Below, one piece after another: positions 55,861-64,000 of a stretch of 64,000 nucleotides of DNA. Below the pieces are notes generated by a model. The model saw only the letters and a program-made list of their open reading frames with translations, searched no databases and was not told where the DNA came from. The stretch is taken from positions 558,001 through 622,000 of the forward strand of contig NZ_BAABCP010000001.1 of the NCBI RefSeq assembly GCF_039539005.1. Direction: 5' to 3'. A program made the position numbers and the translations under genes. Each line of letters opens with the position of its first letter. Position 1 is the first letter of the stretch. The stretch comes from Microbacterium soli (GTDB taxonomy: Bacteria; Actinomycetota; Actinomycetes; Actinomycetales; Microbacteriaceae).

Positions 55861-56776
55861 CCTCCTGACCCGCCCGAGCTCCCCCGTCGCACCACCGCTC
55901 GATGCGCGGACCCGGACGATCTTCGTCAACGGCGACCGCGTCAGCAGAGGATGGATGGCGATCGTCACGACGGTGATGGTCGTCGTCGCCGCGTATTTCC
56001 TCGTCCCTGTGCTGTGGCTGGTGATCGCGTCCACCAAATCGACGGGAGACCTGTTCTCCACTCCCGGATTCGCGTTCGCGGACTGGCATCTCTGGGACAA
56101 CCTCGTCGCGCTCAGCACTCACCAGGACGGCATCTTCTGGCGGTGGACGCTGAACTCGATCATCTACTCCGTGATCGGATCCGCGTTCACCACCCTCGTC
56201 TGCGCCATCACCGGATACGCGCTGGCCGTCTACCGCTTCCGCGGCAGATCCGCACTGATCGCCGTGGTGCTGGCGAGCCTGCTCGTGCCGGGGACGGTCA
56301 TCGCGCAGCCGACCTACGTGCTGCTCGTCCACCTCGGCCTGGACAACACCTACTTCGGCCTGCTGCTGCCCGCTCTGTGCTATCCGTTCGGCGTTCTGCT
56401 CTCCTTCATCTACGCGCAGGGCTCCGTGCCGATCTCCCTCATCGAAGCCGCCCGCCTCGATGGTGCCGGTGAGCTGCGGATCTTCACGACACTGGGGCTG
56501 CGGCTGATGTCATCCGGCATGGTCACGGTGCTGCTGTTCGCCTTCCTCGGCAGCTGGAACAGCTACATCCTCCCCCTGTTCGTCCTCACGGACTCCTCGC
56601 TGATGCCGCTCACGGTCGGACTGACGGGCTGGAGCCAGGCTTCGATCACGATCCCGGGGCTCCAGATCCTCACGGTGATCGGTTCGCTGGTCTCGATCAT
56701 CCCCATCGCCATCGTGTTCCTGTCGCTGCAGCGGTTCTGGCGAGCCGGCCTGAGCGCAGGCAGCATCAGAGGCTGA
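55850..56776 (+). CDS. Sugar ABC importer permease, MalG type
   Basis: A 308-residue permease with six helices and an EAA loop reading SLIEAARLDGAGELRIFTTL. The start at 55850 (MASDLLTRP) is chosen over 55832 because it gives a shorter overlap and has aaagg 9 nt upstream. The stop is 1 nt before the GH95 start, so translation is tightly coupled. CUT1-family assignment is clear. Confidence 0.9.
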   Translation: MASDLLTRPSSPVAPPLDARTRTIFVNGDRVSRGWMAIVTTVMVVVAAYFLVPVLWLVIASTKSTGDLFSTPGFAFADWHLWDNLVALSTHQDGIFWRWTLNSIIYSVIGSAFTTLVCAITGYALAVYRFRGRSALIAVVLASLLVPGTVIAQPTYVLLVHLGLDNTYFGLLLPALCYPFGVLLSFIYAQGSVPISLIEAARLDGAGELRIFTTLGLRLMSSGMVTVLLFAFLGSWNSYILPLFVLTDSSLMPLTVGLTGWSQASITIPGLQILTVIGSLVSIIPIAIVFLSLQRFWRAGLSAGSIRG

Positions 56777-56777
56777 G

Positions 56778-59096
56778 ATGCGTGCTCTTCGGTATCGGGG
56801 CAGGGCTCGGACGTGGCTGGAGTGCCTGCCGCTCGGTGACGGCCGCCTGGGGGCCATGACGGACGGAGGCGTGTCGTCGACCACGATCCATCTCAACGAT
56901 GCGACCGCATGGTCGGGATCCCCGCACTCCGAGGCGGCCCACCCCCTGCCGGATGCCGCACGGTGCTCCGAACTGCTCTCCGAGGCTCGCGCAGCCATCG
57001 CCGGGGGCGACCCCGTCGGAGCCGAGGCGCCGCTGCAGGCGATGCAGACGTCGTACGCCCAGTCATTCGTTCCCCTCGGTTCGGTCGTCATCACCACGGA
57101 AACGGCCCCGGACGATTCGCAGCTCACCCGCGAGCTCGACATCGGCACCGGACTGCACACGTCGACCACCTCCGCGCATCGGACGACCACCTTCATCGCG
57201 CCGGAGCAGAGCGTCCTCGTGCACACGATCGAACCGGCAGCGCCGGTGAGCGCCGTGCTGTCCTCGCCACTGCACGGTCCGGGAGCCGGAGACGCACCGC
57301 TTCCGGTCGACGTCGACACGCACACGAGTGCGCTACTGCTGCGGCTGCCCAGCGATGTCGCGCCGGGGCACGAACCCGATCTTCCCGGCGCCGTGTGGTC
57401 GACTCAGGAGGGTGCGGCGCTCCGAGCGGCGCTCGTGGCCCGGGTGCTGCACGCGCCGGAACGCACCGTCGTGATGGTCGCGGCAGCCACCACCTACACC
57501 GCGCCCGGTCGCCCGCCGACGGGCGACGCGCACGACGCCCTGCAGAGTGCTCTCGCCCGGCTCGACGCCGCGCAGTCGCAGGGCGCGGACGCCCTGCGGC
57601 AGCACGCACGCACGCGGATGCGCGACGCACTCGACGGGGTCGACCTCTCGTTCCGCCCGGATCACTCGGAGCTCGACACCGCCTCACGACTGGCGCGGGC
57701 GCGCACGGATCCGGCCGGCATGCTCGCACGCGACCCCGACCTCGCCGCCCTGCTGTTCCATTACGGGCGCTATCTGCTGGTCTCCTCCTCACGGCCCGGC
57801 GGCCTCCCCGCCACTCTCCAGGGCATCTGGAACGCCGAGATGCGCCCTCCCTGGGGCAGTGCCTACACCGTGAACATCAACACGCAGATGAACTACTGGG
57901 GTGCCCACGTCACCGGGCTCAGCGCGGCCGCCGAAGCGCTTTCGGACTTCACCCTCGCGCTCTCCGAAGCGGCGGCCGCGCACACCTCACGACTGTACGG
58001 TGCTCCGGGATGGACCGTCCACCACAACACGGATGCCTGGCTCTACTCGACATCGCCCGGGCGCGGGTCGGGCGATCCGCGCTGGGCGTTCTGGCCGATG
58101 GGCGGCGCATGGCTCGCGAGCATGCTCACGGAGCCGTGGGAGTTCGGCGCGGCGGGCGCCGCCGAGCTGGCGCGCATCTGGCCGGCGCTGCGCGGGGCCG
58201 CCACATTCGCCCTCTCCTGGCACCGGGACGGGCGCACCTCGCCATCGACCTCCCCGGAGAACGCCTACCTCCTGGACGACGGGCGGGCAGCATCCCTGGC
58301 GAGCACGAGCACAATGGACCTGTCCTTGGTGCGGATGGTCCTGGAGCGGACCGTGCGTGCCGCGCAGGCTCTCGAACTCGCCGACGACGAGGTCGCCGCT
58401 GCCGCCGCGGCCCGCCTGAGCGGACTCGCGCGGAGCCCCGCCGTCACCGCCGACGGGAGAATCGTGGAGTGGGACGTCGCCCGGACCGAGGAGGACCCGC
58501 ACCACCGTCACATGAGCCATCTTCTCGGGCTGTTCCCCGGGACCGAGGACTGGAGCCCGCGCGCGCGGGCAGCCGCCGCGGCCACGTTGGAGCGGCGGGG
58601 CGATGACTCCAGCGGCTGGTCGCTGGTGTGGAAGCTGGCCCTGTGGGCGCGTCTCGGAGATGAGGCCCGGACGGGTCGGCTGATCGAGATGCTCCTGCGC
58701 GACGCGCAGACGGTCTCCGGCCCGTGGGCGGGCGGGCTCTACCCCAACCTGTTCGCCGCGCACCCGCCGTTCCAGATCGACGCGAATCTGGGTTACGTCG
58801 GTGCGCTCGCCGAGTGCCTGCTGCAGTCGCACCGGGGCATCGTCCTGCTTCCTGCGCTTCCCCGGCAGTTGGGGGACGGATGCGTTCGCGGTCTGATCGC
58901 CAGACCGGGCATCATCGTCGATCTCGAATGGGCGGATGGAGAGCTCGTCGAAGCGCGGCTCCGAGCCCGACGCGCCGAGGCCGCAGGCGTGCATCGTGTT
59001 CTCTGGCGGGGACGAGCCGTGTCCGTGGAGATCGGCATGGAGGAGACCGTCCTGCTGCAGCCCGGAGACTTCCCGTCACGCACCCCAAGAGCTTGA
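56778..59096 (+). CDS. GH95-family glycosidase (alpha-L-fucosidase/galactosidase type)
   Basis: A 772-residue cytosolic enzyme with the GH95 (alpha/alpha)6 barrel. The N-terminal WLECLPLGDGRLGAM and LNDATAWSGSPH are followed by the core HYGRYLLVSSSRPGGLPATLQG, given as landmarks YGRYLLVSSSRPG and WNAEMRPPW. NINTQMNYWGA holds substrate-site Asn residues. There is no signal peptide. Family members cleave alpha-1,2-L-fucosyl or L-galactosyl residues, such as those on xyloglucan side chains. It starts 1 nt after the permease stop. The stop codon lies inside the -35 of the following lacI-type promoter. Confidence 0.85.
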   Translation: MRALRYRGRARTWLECLPLGDGRLGAMTDGGVSSTTIHLNDATAWSGSPHSEAAHPLPDAARCSELLSEARAAIAGGDPVGAEAPLQAMQTSYAQSFVPLGSVVITTETAPDDSQLTRELDIGTGLHTSTTSAHRTTTFIAPEQSVLVHTIEPAAPVSAVLSSPLHGPGAGDAPLPVDVDTHTSALLLRLPSDVAPGHEPDLPGAVWSTQEGAALRAALVARVLHAPERTVVMVAAATTYTAPGRPPTGDAHDALQSALARLDAAQSQGADALRQHARTRMRDALDGVDLSFRPDHSELDTASRLARARTDPAGMLARDPDLAALLFHYGRYLLVSSSRPGGLPATLQGIWNAEMRPPWGSAYTVNINTQMNYWGAHVTGLSAAAEALSDFTLALSEAAAAHTSRLYGAPGWTVHHNTDAWLYSTSPGRGSGDPRWAFWPMGGAWLASMLTEPWEFGAAGAAELARIWPALRGAATFALSWHRDGRTSPSTSPENAYLLDDGRAASLASTSTMDLSLVRMVLERTVRAAQALELADDEVAAAAAARLSGLARSPAVTADGRIVEWDVARTEEDPHHRHMSHLLGLFPGTEDWSPRARAAAAATLERRGDDSSGWSLVWKLALWARLGDEARTGRLIEMLLRDAQTVSGPWAGGLYPNLFAAHPPFQIDANLGYVGALAECLLQSHRGIVLLPALPRQLGDGCVRGLIARPGIIVDLEWADGELVEARLRARRAEAAGVHRVLWRGRAVSVEIGMEETVLLQPGDFPSRTPRA

Positions 59097-59121
59097 CATG
59101 ACACTCGACGAGCACTATATT
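59093..59121 (+). promoter_or_regulatory. Near-consensus promoter of the LacI-type regulator gene
   Basis: TTGACA (59093-59098, perfect consensus) and TATATT (59116-59121) are separated by exactly 17 nt, the best housekeeping promoter in the window. The -35 contains the TGA stop of the GH95 gene. The start would fall near 59128, just before the 24-bp palindrome. Confidence 0.85.
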
Positions 59122-59130
59122 CACTGTCAC

Positions 59131-59154
59131 GGTGATCGAAGCGCTTCGATCACC
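59131..59154. promoter_or_regulatory. Perfect 24-bp LacI-type operator
   Basis: GGTGATCGAAGC followed by its exact reverse complement GCTTCGATCACC makes a perfect 24-bp palindrome with the LacI-family central CG step. It begins about 3 nt after the predicted transcription start, so it should block the regulator's own promoter. A related weaker site occurs at 60232-60247. Confidence 0.9.
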
Positions 59155-59183
59155 CCTTCACACCCAGGAACGATGGAGTACCG

Positions 59184-60197
59184 ATGACGACGATCCACGA
59201 GGTGGCTCGAGCAGCCGGCGTCTCCATCAGCACCGTCTCCTACGCGCTGAGCGGCAAACGACCCGTCGCCGAGCAGACCCGTCGTCGCATCGAGGACGCC
59301 GCCGCCGCACTGGGGTACACGCCGGACGCCGGCGCCCGGATGCTGGCGGGACGACGCACGCACATCTTCGCGCTCACCGAGCCGCTGCGCGCCGACACGC
59401 ACGCCCCCACGCACATGGCCTTCGTGCTCGCCACGGCCGTCGCCGCCCGCCGGCACGACTACGACATCCTGCTCCTGACCGAGGAGCAGGCCTCGCAGGG
59501 CATGAGCCGGGTCACCTCCAGCCGTCTGGTCGATGCGACGCTCGTGCTCGACGTCGCCCCCGACGACGCCCGCGTCGAGATCGCCCGGTCGATCAGCACG
59601 CCGACGGTCTTCATCGGCATCCCCGACGACACCGAGGGACTCACGTGCGTCGATCTGGACTTCGAGGCCGCCGGCCGCATGGCCGTCGACCGACTCGCCG
59701 ACGCCGGGCACACGGCGATCACACTGCTGGGCCAGCCCGTCGTCGCGTACCGAACCTCGAATTTCGCGCGCCGCCTGCGTCGGGGCGTCGTCGATCGCGC
59801 CCGCACCCGCGGCGTGCAGCTGCAGACCACCTCCTCCGGCCGGGTCGCCACGGAGGAGGCGACGGTGCGATCCGCCGTCGAGAACGCCCTCGCACGCGGC
59901 GACCGCGCCTTCATCGTCCACGCCGTGGACGATGTCCATGAGGTGCTGCTGTCGGTGCTGGCGGAGCGCGGCCTCCGCGTCGGACAGGATGTGTCGGTGA
60001 TCTCCGCCGCGACGACGTTCGACACGGCCGCGCTCGGCGTTCCGATCGACGTCATCCCGCTCGATCCCGCACAATCCTGCACGCTCGCCGTCGAGACGGC
60101 CCTGCGCCATCTCGAGCACAGGGGCACCCCGCCCGAAGTGCATCTGATCCCACCCGTGTACCGCGCCGCCGGCTCCGTCCGCGCGCACGCGGACTGA
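59184..60197 (+). CDS. LacI-family transcriptional regulator
   Basis: A 337-residue repressor. The N-terminal headpiece TIHEVARAAGVSISTVSYALSGKRPV is followed by the hinge AALGYTPDAGARMLAGRRT, given as landmarks VSISTVSYALSG and LGYTPDAGARML. The periplasmic-binding-protein-like core shows DRLADAGHTAITLLG. The ATG at 59184 follows tggag 4 nt upstream and gives the standard MTTIHEVARAAG start. It likely represses itself through 59131-59154 and the ABC/GH31 operon through 60232-60247. Confidence 0.95.
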   Translation: MTTIHEVARAAGVSISTVSYALSGKRPVAEQTRRRIEDAAAALGYTPDAGARMLAGRRTHIFALTEPLRADTHAPTHMAFVLATAVAARRHDYDILLLTEEQASQGMSRVTSSRLVDATLVLDVAPDDARVEIARSISTPTVFIGIPDDTEGLTCVDLDFEAAGRMAVDRLADAGHTAITLLGQPVVAYRTSNFARRLRRGVVDRARTRGVQLQTTSSGRVATEEATVRSAVENALARGDRAFIVHAVDDVHEVLLSVLAERGLRVGQDVSVISAATTFDTAALGVPIDVIPLDPAQSCTLAVETALRHLEHRGTPPEVHLIPPVYRAAGSVRAHAD

Positions 60198-60231
60198 GCC
60201 CGGCCCGAAGCACCGCGATGACGCATGCGCG

Positions 60232-60247
60232 AGATCGAAACGCTTCG
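60232..60247. promoter_or_regulatory. Second LacI-type operator before the ABC/GH31 operon
   Basis: ATCGAAACGCTTCGAT is a 16-bp palindrome with a single mismatched pair and shares the TCGAA...TTCGA arms with the 24-bp site at 59131-59154. It lies 81 nt before the binding-protein ATG. The lower symmetry suggests weaker binding than at the regulator's own promoter. Confidence 0.8.
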
Positions 60248-60327
60248 ATTCCCCCTTCCCACAACTGAAGACCCGATGTAACAACTCGCGGCCCTCCCCG
60301 GGGCCCTGACGCAAAGGAGTGCCGACG

Positions 60328-61632
60328 ATGGCACGCACGAATCGCAGAACGAAGCTGCTGGCCGGACTGGCCGGCCTCACCGCCGCAGGAGTCGCCCTGG
60401 TCGGGTGCGCTCCGTCCGGAGGAGACGAGGAGGACGGGCAGTCGCTCCGCCTCTGGCACTACGAGGGCGCCGACAGCGCCATGGGCAAGGCCTGGGCCGA
60501 GGCCATCACGATCTTCGAGGAGGAGACCGGCGCGACCGTCGAGTTCGAGGAGAAGTCCTTCGAGCAGATCCAGAAGACCGCGAGCCAGGTGCTCGACACG
60601 GACGCGGCCCCCGATCTGATGGAGTTCAACAAGGGCAACGCCACGGCCGGCTTCCTCGCCTCCACCGGCCTGATCGCCGACATCTCGGATGCCGTGGACG
60701 AGTACGGCTGGGCCGACAAGCTCGCCCCGTCCCTCCAGACCACCGCGAAGTACAGCGACGACGGCGTGATGGGTGGCGACACCTGGTACGGGGTGCCGAA
60801 CTACGGCGAGTTCGTCGGTGTGTACTACAACAAGGACGCCTTCGCCGACGCCGGCCTGGAGATCCCCACCACCTACGACGAGTTCGTCGATGTGCTCGAC
60901 GCGTTCGTCGCGAAGGGCATCACCCCTCTCGCGGAGGCCGGCGCCGAGTACCCACTCGGCCAGCTGTGGTACCAGCTGGCGCTGCGGGAGGGCGATCGCG
61001 GCTTCGTCGACGACTACCAGCTGTACAAGAACCCCGTCGACTGGCAGGGCCCCGTGATCACCTCCGCGACCGAGACGCTCGCGGAATACGTCGACAAGGG
61101 CTACATCGCCGACGACGTCTCCTCCATCAAGGCGGAGGATGCCGGGGTGTCGTTCATCAACGGCACGGCGCCGATCTTCGTCTCCGGATCGTGGTGGTTC
61201 GGCCGATTCGTCGCCGAGGCCACCGGCTTCGACTGGACGATGACCGCGTTCCCCGGAGCCGATCTGTCGCTCGGCTCGTCCGGCAACCTGTGGGTCGTCC
61301 CGGAGAACGCGGCGAACAAGGAGCTGGCCTACGAGTTCATCGACATCACGATGCGCCCCGAGATCCAGGCCATCATCGGCAACAACGGCGGCCTGCCCGT
61401 CGCGGCCGACCCCGCCGACATCACGGATGAGAAGAGCTCCGAGCTCATCGGCACCTTCAACGGCATCCTCGAGAAGGACGGACTGGCCTTCTACCCGGAC
61501 TGGCCGGCACCCGGCTTCTACGACGTGATCGTCCAGCAGCTGCAGGGCCTGATCACCGGGGTCGAGGACGTCCAGGCCACCAACGAGGGCCTCGGCGAGG
61601 CCTACGACGAGGGAACCGCGGACTTCCGCTGA
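60328..61632 (+). CDS. Sugar ABC importer binding lipoprotein
   Basis: A 434-residue CUT1-type binding protein. A short basic N-terminus (RTNRRTKLLAG) precedes a lipobox (VALVGCAPS, Cys 27). Mature-part landmarks are LRLWHYEGADSAMGKAW, PDLMEFNKGNATAGFLA and YNKDAFADAGLEIPTTYDEF. An aaagga site is 8 nt before the ATG. It is the first gene of the LacI-controlled operon that leads into a GH31 alpha-xylosidase, so the ligand is plausibly a xylose-containing oligosaccharide (inference). Confidence 0.93.
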   Translation: MARTNRRTKLLAGLAGLTAAGVALVGCAPSGGDEEDGQSLRLWHYEGADSAMGKAWAEAITIFEEETGATVEFEEKSFEQIQKTASQVLDTDAAPDLMEFNKGNATAGFLASTGLIADISDAVDEYGWADKLAPSLQTTAKYSDDGVMGGDTWYGVPNYGEFVGVYYNKDAFADAGLEIPTTYDEFVDVLDAFVAKGITPLAEAGAEYPLGQLWYQLALREGDRGFVDDYQLYKNPVDWQGPVITSATETLAEYVDKGYIADDVSSIKAEDAGVSFINGTAPIFVSGSWWFGRFVAEATGFDWTMTAFPGADLSLGSSGNLWVVPENAANKELAYEFIDITMRPEIQAIIGNNGGLPVAADPADITDEKSSELIGTFNGILEKDGLAFYPDWPAPGFYDVIVQQLQGLITGVEDVQATNEGLGEAYDEGTADFR

Positions 61633-61691
61633 CCGACGGCGTCGGGGCGGCACCCCCTCTGCCGCCCCGGCCCGTCCGAGGAGCACTGGAC

Positions 61692-62654
61692 ATGACACTC
61701 ATCACTCGCGGAGAACGTACCGCCGTGCCGCGCGAACAGCCGGCGATCCCTCAGGGCCGTGGCGGCGCCGGCGCCTACTGGCTGTACCTGCTTCCCGGCT
61801 TCATCCTGCTGCTGGTCATCGTTCTCATCCCCCTGGGATGGAACGTCTTCCTGACGTTCCAGAAATGGCGCGGCGTGCGCGCACCCGAGTTCATCGGACT
61901 GGAGAACTGGCAGAAGCTGCTCACCGACGACGACTTCTGGACGTCGTTCACGAACTCGGTGTGGATGATCCTCGCCATGGTCGTCGTGCCGACGATCCTG
62001 GGTCTGCTCGTGGCCGCGCTGCTGTTCGACGTGATCGGCCGCAAGTTCGGCGGCAGAGTCGGCAGCTTCCTGCGCGCGACCTACTACCTCCCGCAGATCC
62101 TCCCCGTCGTGGTCGCCGGCATCGTCATCGGCTGGATCGTGCGCCCCGACAGCGACGGCGCACTCAACCAGATGCTCGGCTGGATCGGCATCCCCGCCGT
62201 CGACTGGCTCGGGCAGATGCCCTCGGCCCTGATCGTCCTCATGGTCGTCATGGTGTGGGTGCAGCTCGGCTACCCCGTCGTCATCTTCATGGCGGCGCTG
62301 CAGCGGGTGGACCCCGAGTTGTACGAAGCCGCCGAACTCGACGGCGCCAACTGGGTGCAGCGCTTCTCCGCCATCACCGTCAGCATCATCCGACCGGAGA
62401 TCTTCGTCGTGACCCTCACGTGCACGATCGCCGCGCTGAAGGTGTTCGGCCCCGTGTACGTCATCACCCGCGGCGGACCGGCGGGGGCGACGCTCGTGCC
62501 GGCCTACTACGCGTATCAGGAGTTCTTCACCAAGCGGAACATCGGCTACGGCGCGACCATCGCCACCGTGCTGACCATCGTCGTCGTCATCGTGTCGATC
62601 GTGTTCATCCGCGTGCAGAACTCCATGGAGCAGAAGGAGAGGGCGGGACTGTGA
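61692..62654 (+). CDS. Sugar ABC importer permease, MalF type
   Basis: A 320-residue permease with six helices. The first is WLYLLPGFILLLVIVLIPLG, and the EAA loop is ELYEAAELDGANWVQRFSAI. The ATG at 61692 has gagg about 10 nt upstream and follows the binding-protein gene after 59 nt. It overlaps the second permease by 4 nt (GTGA). CUT1-type import channel half. Confidence 0.93.
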   Translation: MTLITRGERTAVPREQPAIPQGRGGAGAYWLYLLPGFILLLVIVLIPLGWNVFLTFQKWRGVRAPEFIGLENWQKLLTDDDFWTSFTNSVWMILAMVVVPTILGLLVAALLFDVIGRKFGGRVGSFLRATYYLPQILPVVVAGIVIGWIVRPDSDGALNQMLGWIGIPAVDWLGQMPSALIVLMVVMVWVQLGYPVVIFMAALQRVDPELYEAAELDGANWVQRFSAITVSIIRPEIFVVTLTCTIAALKVFGPVYVITRGGPAGATLVPAYYAYQEFFTKRNIGYGATIATVLTIVVVIVSIVFIRVQNSMEQKERAGL

Positions 62655-63538
62655 CCACCACCACCGCGGTCGTGACCGGGGATCGCACCCGGCCGCGCGC
62701 ACGAGGCGGCATGACGCGCAGGCGGCCGGTCGACTGGCTCCTGCTGGCGCTGGTCGTCGTCGGCGGCGTCCTCGTGCTCGTGCCGTTCTATCTCGTGCTC
62801 GTCAACTCGTTCAAGTCACCCGTGGACTACGCGCTCTCGGGCCCGCTCGCCCTGCCCAGCGAACTCGACTTCACCGGCATCTCGAAGTTCTGGGAACGGG
62901 TGAACTTCCCCGAGAAGGTATGGAACTCGATCCTCATCTCGGGCGTCGTCTCCCTCCTCGCCGTGCTCATATCCGTGCTCAACGCCTTCGCGATCGGCAT
63001 CGGGCGAGTGCGCGGCAGAACCTGGATCGTGCTGCTGTTCCTGATGGCCAACCTGCTGCCGCAGGAGGCGCTCCTGTACCCGCTCTACTACATGTTCAAG
63101 AGCGTCGGCCTGTACGACAACGTCTGGTCGGTCATCATCGTGTTCACCGTCATCCAGGCCGCGTTCGGCACGTACCTGCTCTCCTCCGTGTACGGCACCT
63201 TCCCCAAGGAGGTGCTCGAGGCCGCTTCCATCGACGGGGCGAGCCGGTGGCAGATCCTGTGGCGCGTGGTCTTCCCGATCAGCCGTCCGACCCTGTCCGT
63301 ACTGCTCATCTTCTTCTTCATCTGGACGTGGAACGAGTTCCTCATCCCGCTGACGTTCCTCGCGTCCAACGCGAACCAGACGGTCCCCGTCGCCATCAGC
63401 GTGCTGCAGGGCGACCGGCTCATGGATGTGACCACCACGAGCGCATCGGCGCTGCTGGGCATCATCCCGACACTCATCTTCTTCCTCATCTTCCAACGCA
63501 CACTCACTCGCGGCATCACGGCAGGAGCGATCAAGTAA
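62651..63538 (+). CDS. Sugar ABC importer permease, MalG type
   Basis: A 295-residue permease with an N-terminal basic tail (RTRPRARGGMTRRRP), six helices and an EAA loop reading EVLEAASIDGASRWQILWRV. The GTG start overlaps the preceding stop. The TAA stop shares its last A with the GH31 ATG (TAATG), giving tight coupling. TAA is rare in this GC-rich window. No ATPase gene follows within the window. Confidence 0.93.
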   Translation: MTTTTAVVTGDRTRPRARGGMTRRRPVDWLLLALVVVGGVLVLVPFYLVLVNSFKSPVDYALSGPLALPSELDFTGISKFWERVNFPEKVWNSILISGVVSLLAVLISVLNAFAIGIGRVRGRTWIVLLFLMANLLPQEALLYPLYYMFKSVGLYDNVWSVIIVFTVIQAAFGTYLLSSVYGTFPKEVLEAASIDGASRWQILWRVVFPISRPTLSVLLIFFFIWTWNEFLIPLTFLASNANQTVPVAISVLQGDRLMDVTTTSASALLGIIPTLIFFLIFQRTLTRGITAGAIK

Positions 63539-64000
63539 TGAAATTCACCGACGGGTTCTGGCAGCTCCGACCGGGAGTCACCGCCCTGTACGCCCAGGAG
63601 GCGTACGACATCGACCGCACCGAGGACACCCCGGACGGGCCGGGGCTGGTCATCACCGCCCCGACGTCGGTCATCACCAAGCGCGGCGACGTGCTCAACC
63701 GGCCGGTGCTGACGACCACGCTGTCCTCGCCCGCCGAGGGCGTGATCCGGGTGCGCATCGCCCACCACGTCGGCCGCCCGTGGCACGGCGGGTTCGACCT
63801 GCCCGGCGCGGGAGGCGGTACGGCATCCGCGTCGATCGGCGAGGACGGCGGACGCCTGGACGCCGGCTCGCTCGTCGCGCGCATCGCCCCGGGCGCCCCC
63901 TGGGACCTGTCCTTCGAGATCGGCGGACGGCGGGTGACCGGCAGCGGGCACAAGGCGCAGGGCTGGATGACCCTCACCGCGGACGCCGAGGTGGATCCCG
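63538..64000 (+). CDS. GH31 alpha-xylosidase (YicI-like), 5' part only
   Basis: Only the first 154 codons are inside the window; the frame is open to the right edge. The N-terminus MKFTDGFWQLRPGVTALYAQ matches the start of YicI-type alpha-xylosidases (MK-x-x-DG-x-W-x-x-x-PG). The beta-sandwich region follows (TTTLSSPAEGVIRVRIAHHVG). The catalytic barrel lies beyond the edge, so activity cannot be checked. The full protein should be about 750 residues. There is no signal peptide, so it acts on imported isoprimeverose or xyloglucan oligosaccharides. Confidence 0.82.
   Translation, partial: MKFTDGFWQLRPGVTALYAQEAYDIDRTEDTPDGPGLVITAPTSVITKRGDVLNRPVLTTTLSSPAEGVIRVRIAHHVGRPWHGGFDLPGAGGGTASASIGEDGGRLDAGSLVARIAPGAPWDLSFEIGGRRVTGSGHKAQGWMTLTADAEVDP

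Overview
The window is about 64 kb of very GC-rich DNA. It has densely packed genes, many GTG starts, frequent 4-nt ATGA/GTGA overlaps and actinobacterial family signatures: a monomeric NADP-isocitrate dehydrogenase, sugar ABC importers without their own ATPase, a DesK/LuxR-type two-component pair and a ZTP riboswitch before glyA-folD. It looks like a chromosomal segment of a soil or plant-associated member of the Microbacteriaceae, most likely Microbacterium. That assignment is inferred from gene content and style, not from a marker gene. I saw no rRNA, tRNA, CRISPR array, transposase or phage gene.

Layout. 1-10.5 kb: a PaaI thioesterase, a RecQ-type helicase with a phosphoribosyltransferase-like tail, a Phd/toxin-like pair behind tandem operator repeats, then the phenylacetyl-CoA epoxidase operon paaABCDE with paaG and a ThDP-dependent enzyme. 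10.5-14.1 kb: a response regulator, histidine kinase and ABC exporter module. 14.1-25 kb: an aromatic-acid island, with a MobA-like flavoprotein hydroxylase and its divergent IclR regulator, an MHS transporter, and an operon for homoprotocatechuate meta-cleavage (FAH-RraA fusion, GntR regulator, HpaE, HpaD, HpaH, HpaI). 25-27 kb: an MFS exporter and a DUF6882-like protein.

27.1-38.3 kb: a ten-gene minus-strand unit that I do not recognise as a described pathway. It has an IclR regulator, a sugar-type ABC importer, a GMC oxidoreductase with a small partner, an enoyl-CoA hydratase, an aldehyde dehydrogenase, a CaiB-type CoA-transferase and a GH88-like hydrolase. This is the best candidate for a new catabolic system; uptake and dismantling of a glycosylated phenylpropanoid is one coherent reading. 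38.4-51.9 kb: housekeeping genes: folD-glyA behind a ZTP riboswitch, nagA, a membrane-anchored ECF-type sigma/anti-sigma fusion with a Glu-Pro repeat, a GlcD-like oxidase, a NUDIX hydrolase, nagB, an L,D-transpeptidase, isocitrate dehydrogenase and a GNAT acetyltransferase.

52-64 kb: two sugar-uptake loci. The first is ROK regulator, ABC importer and GH95 glycosidase. The second is LacI regulator, ABC importer and the start of a GH31 alpha-xylosidase that runs off the right edge. GH95 (fucosidase/galactosidase) next to a GH31 alpha-xylosidase suggests use of xyloglucan oligosaccharides. None of the three ABC importers brings its own ATPase, so a shared MsiK-type ATPase elsewhere is expected.

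Small-scale signals are rich: paired palindromic operators next to most regulators, several likely leaderless promoters (TAnnnT 6-7 nt before ATG), a 21-bp terminator hairpin between convergent genes, and a GGATGC/GCATCC word that recurs in all reading frames.
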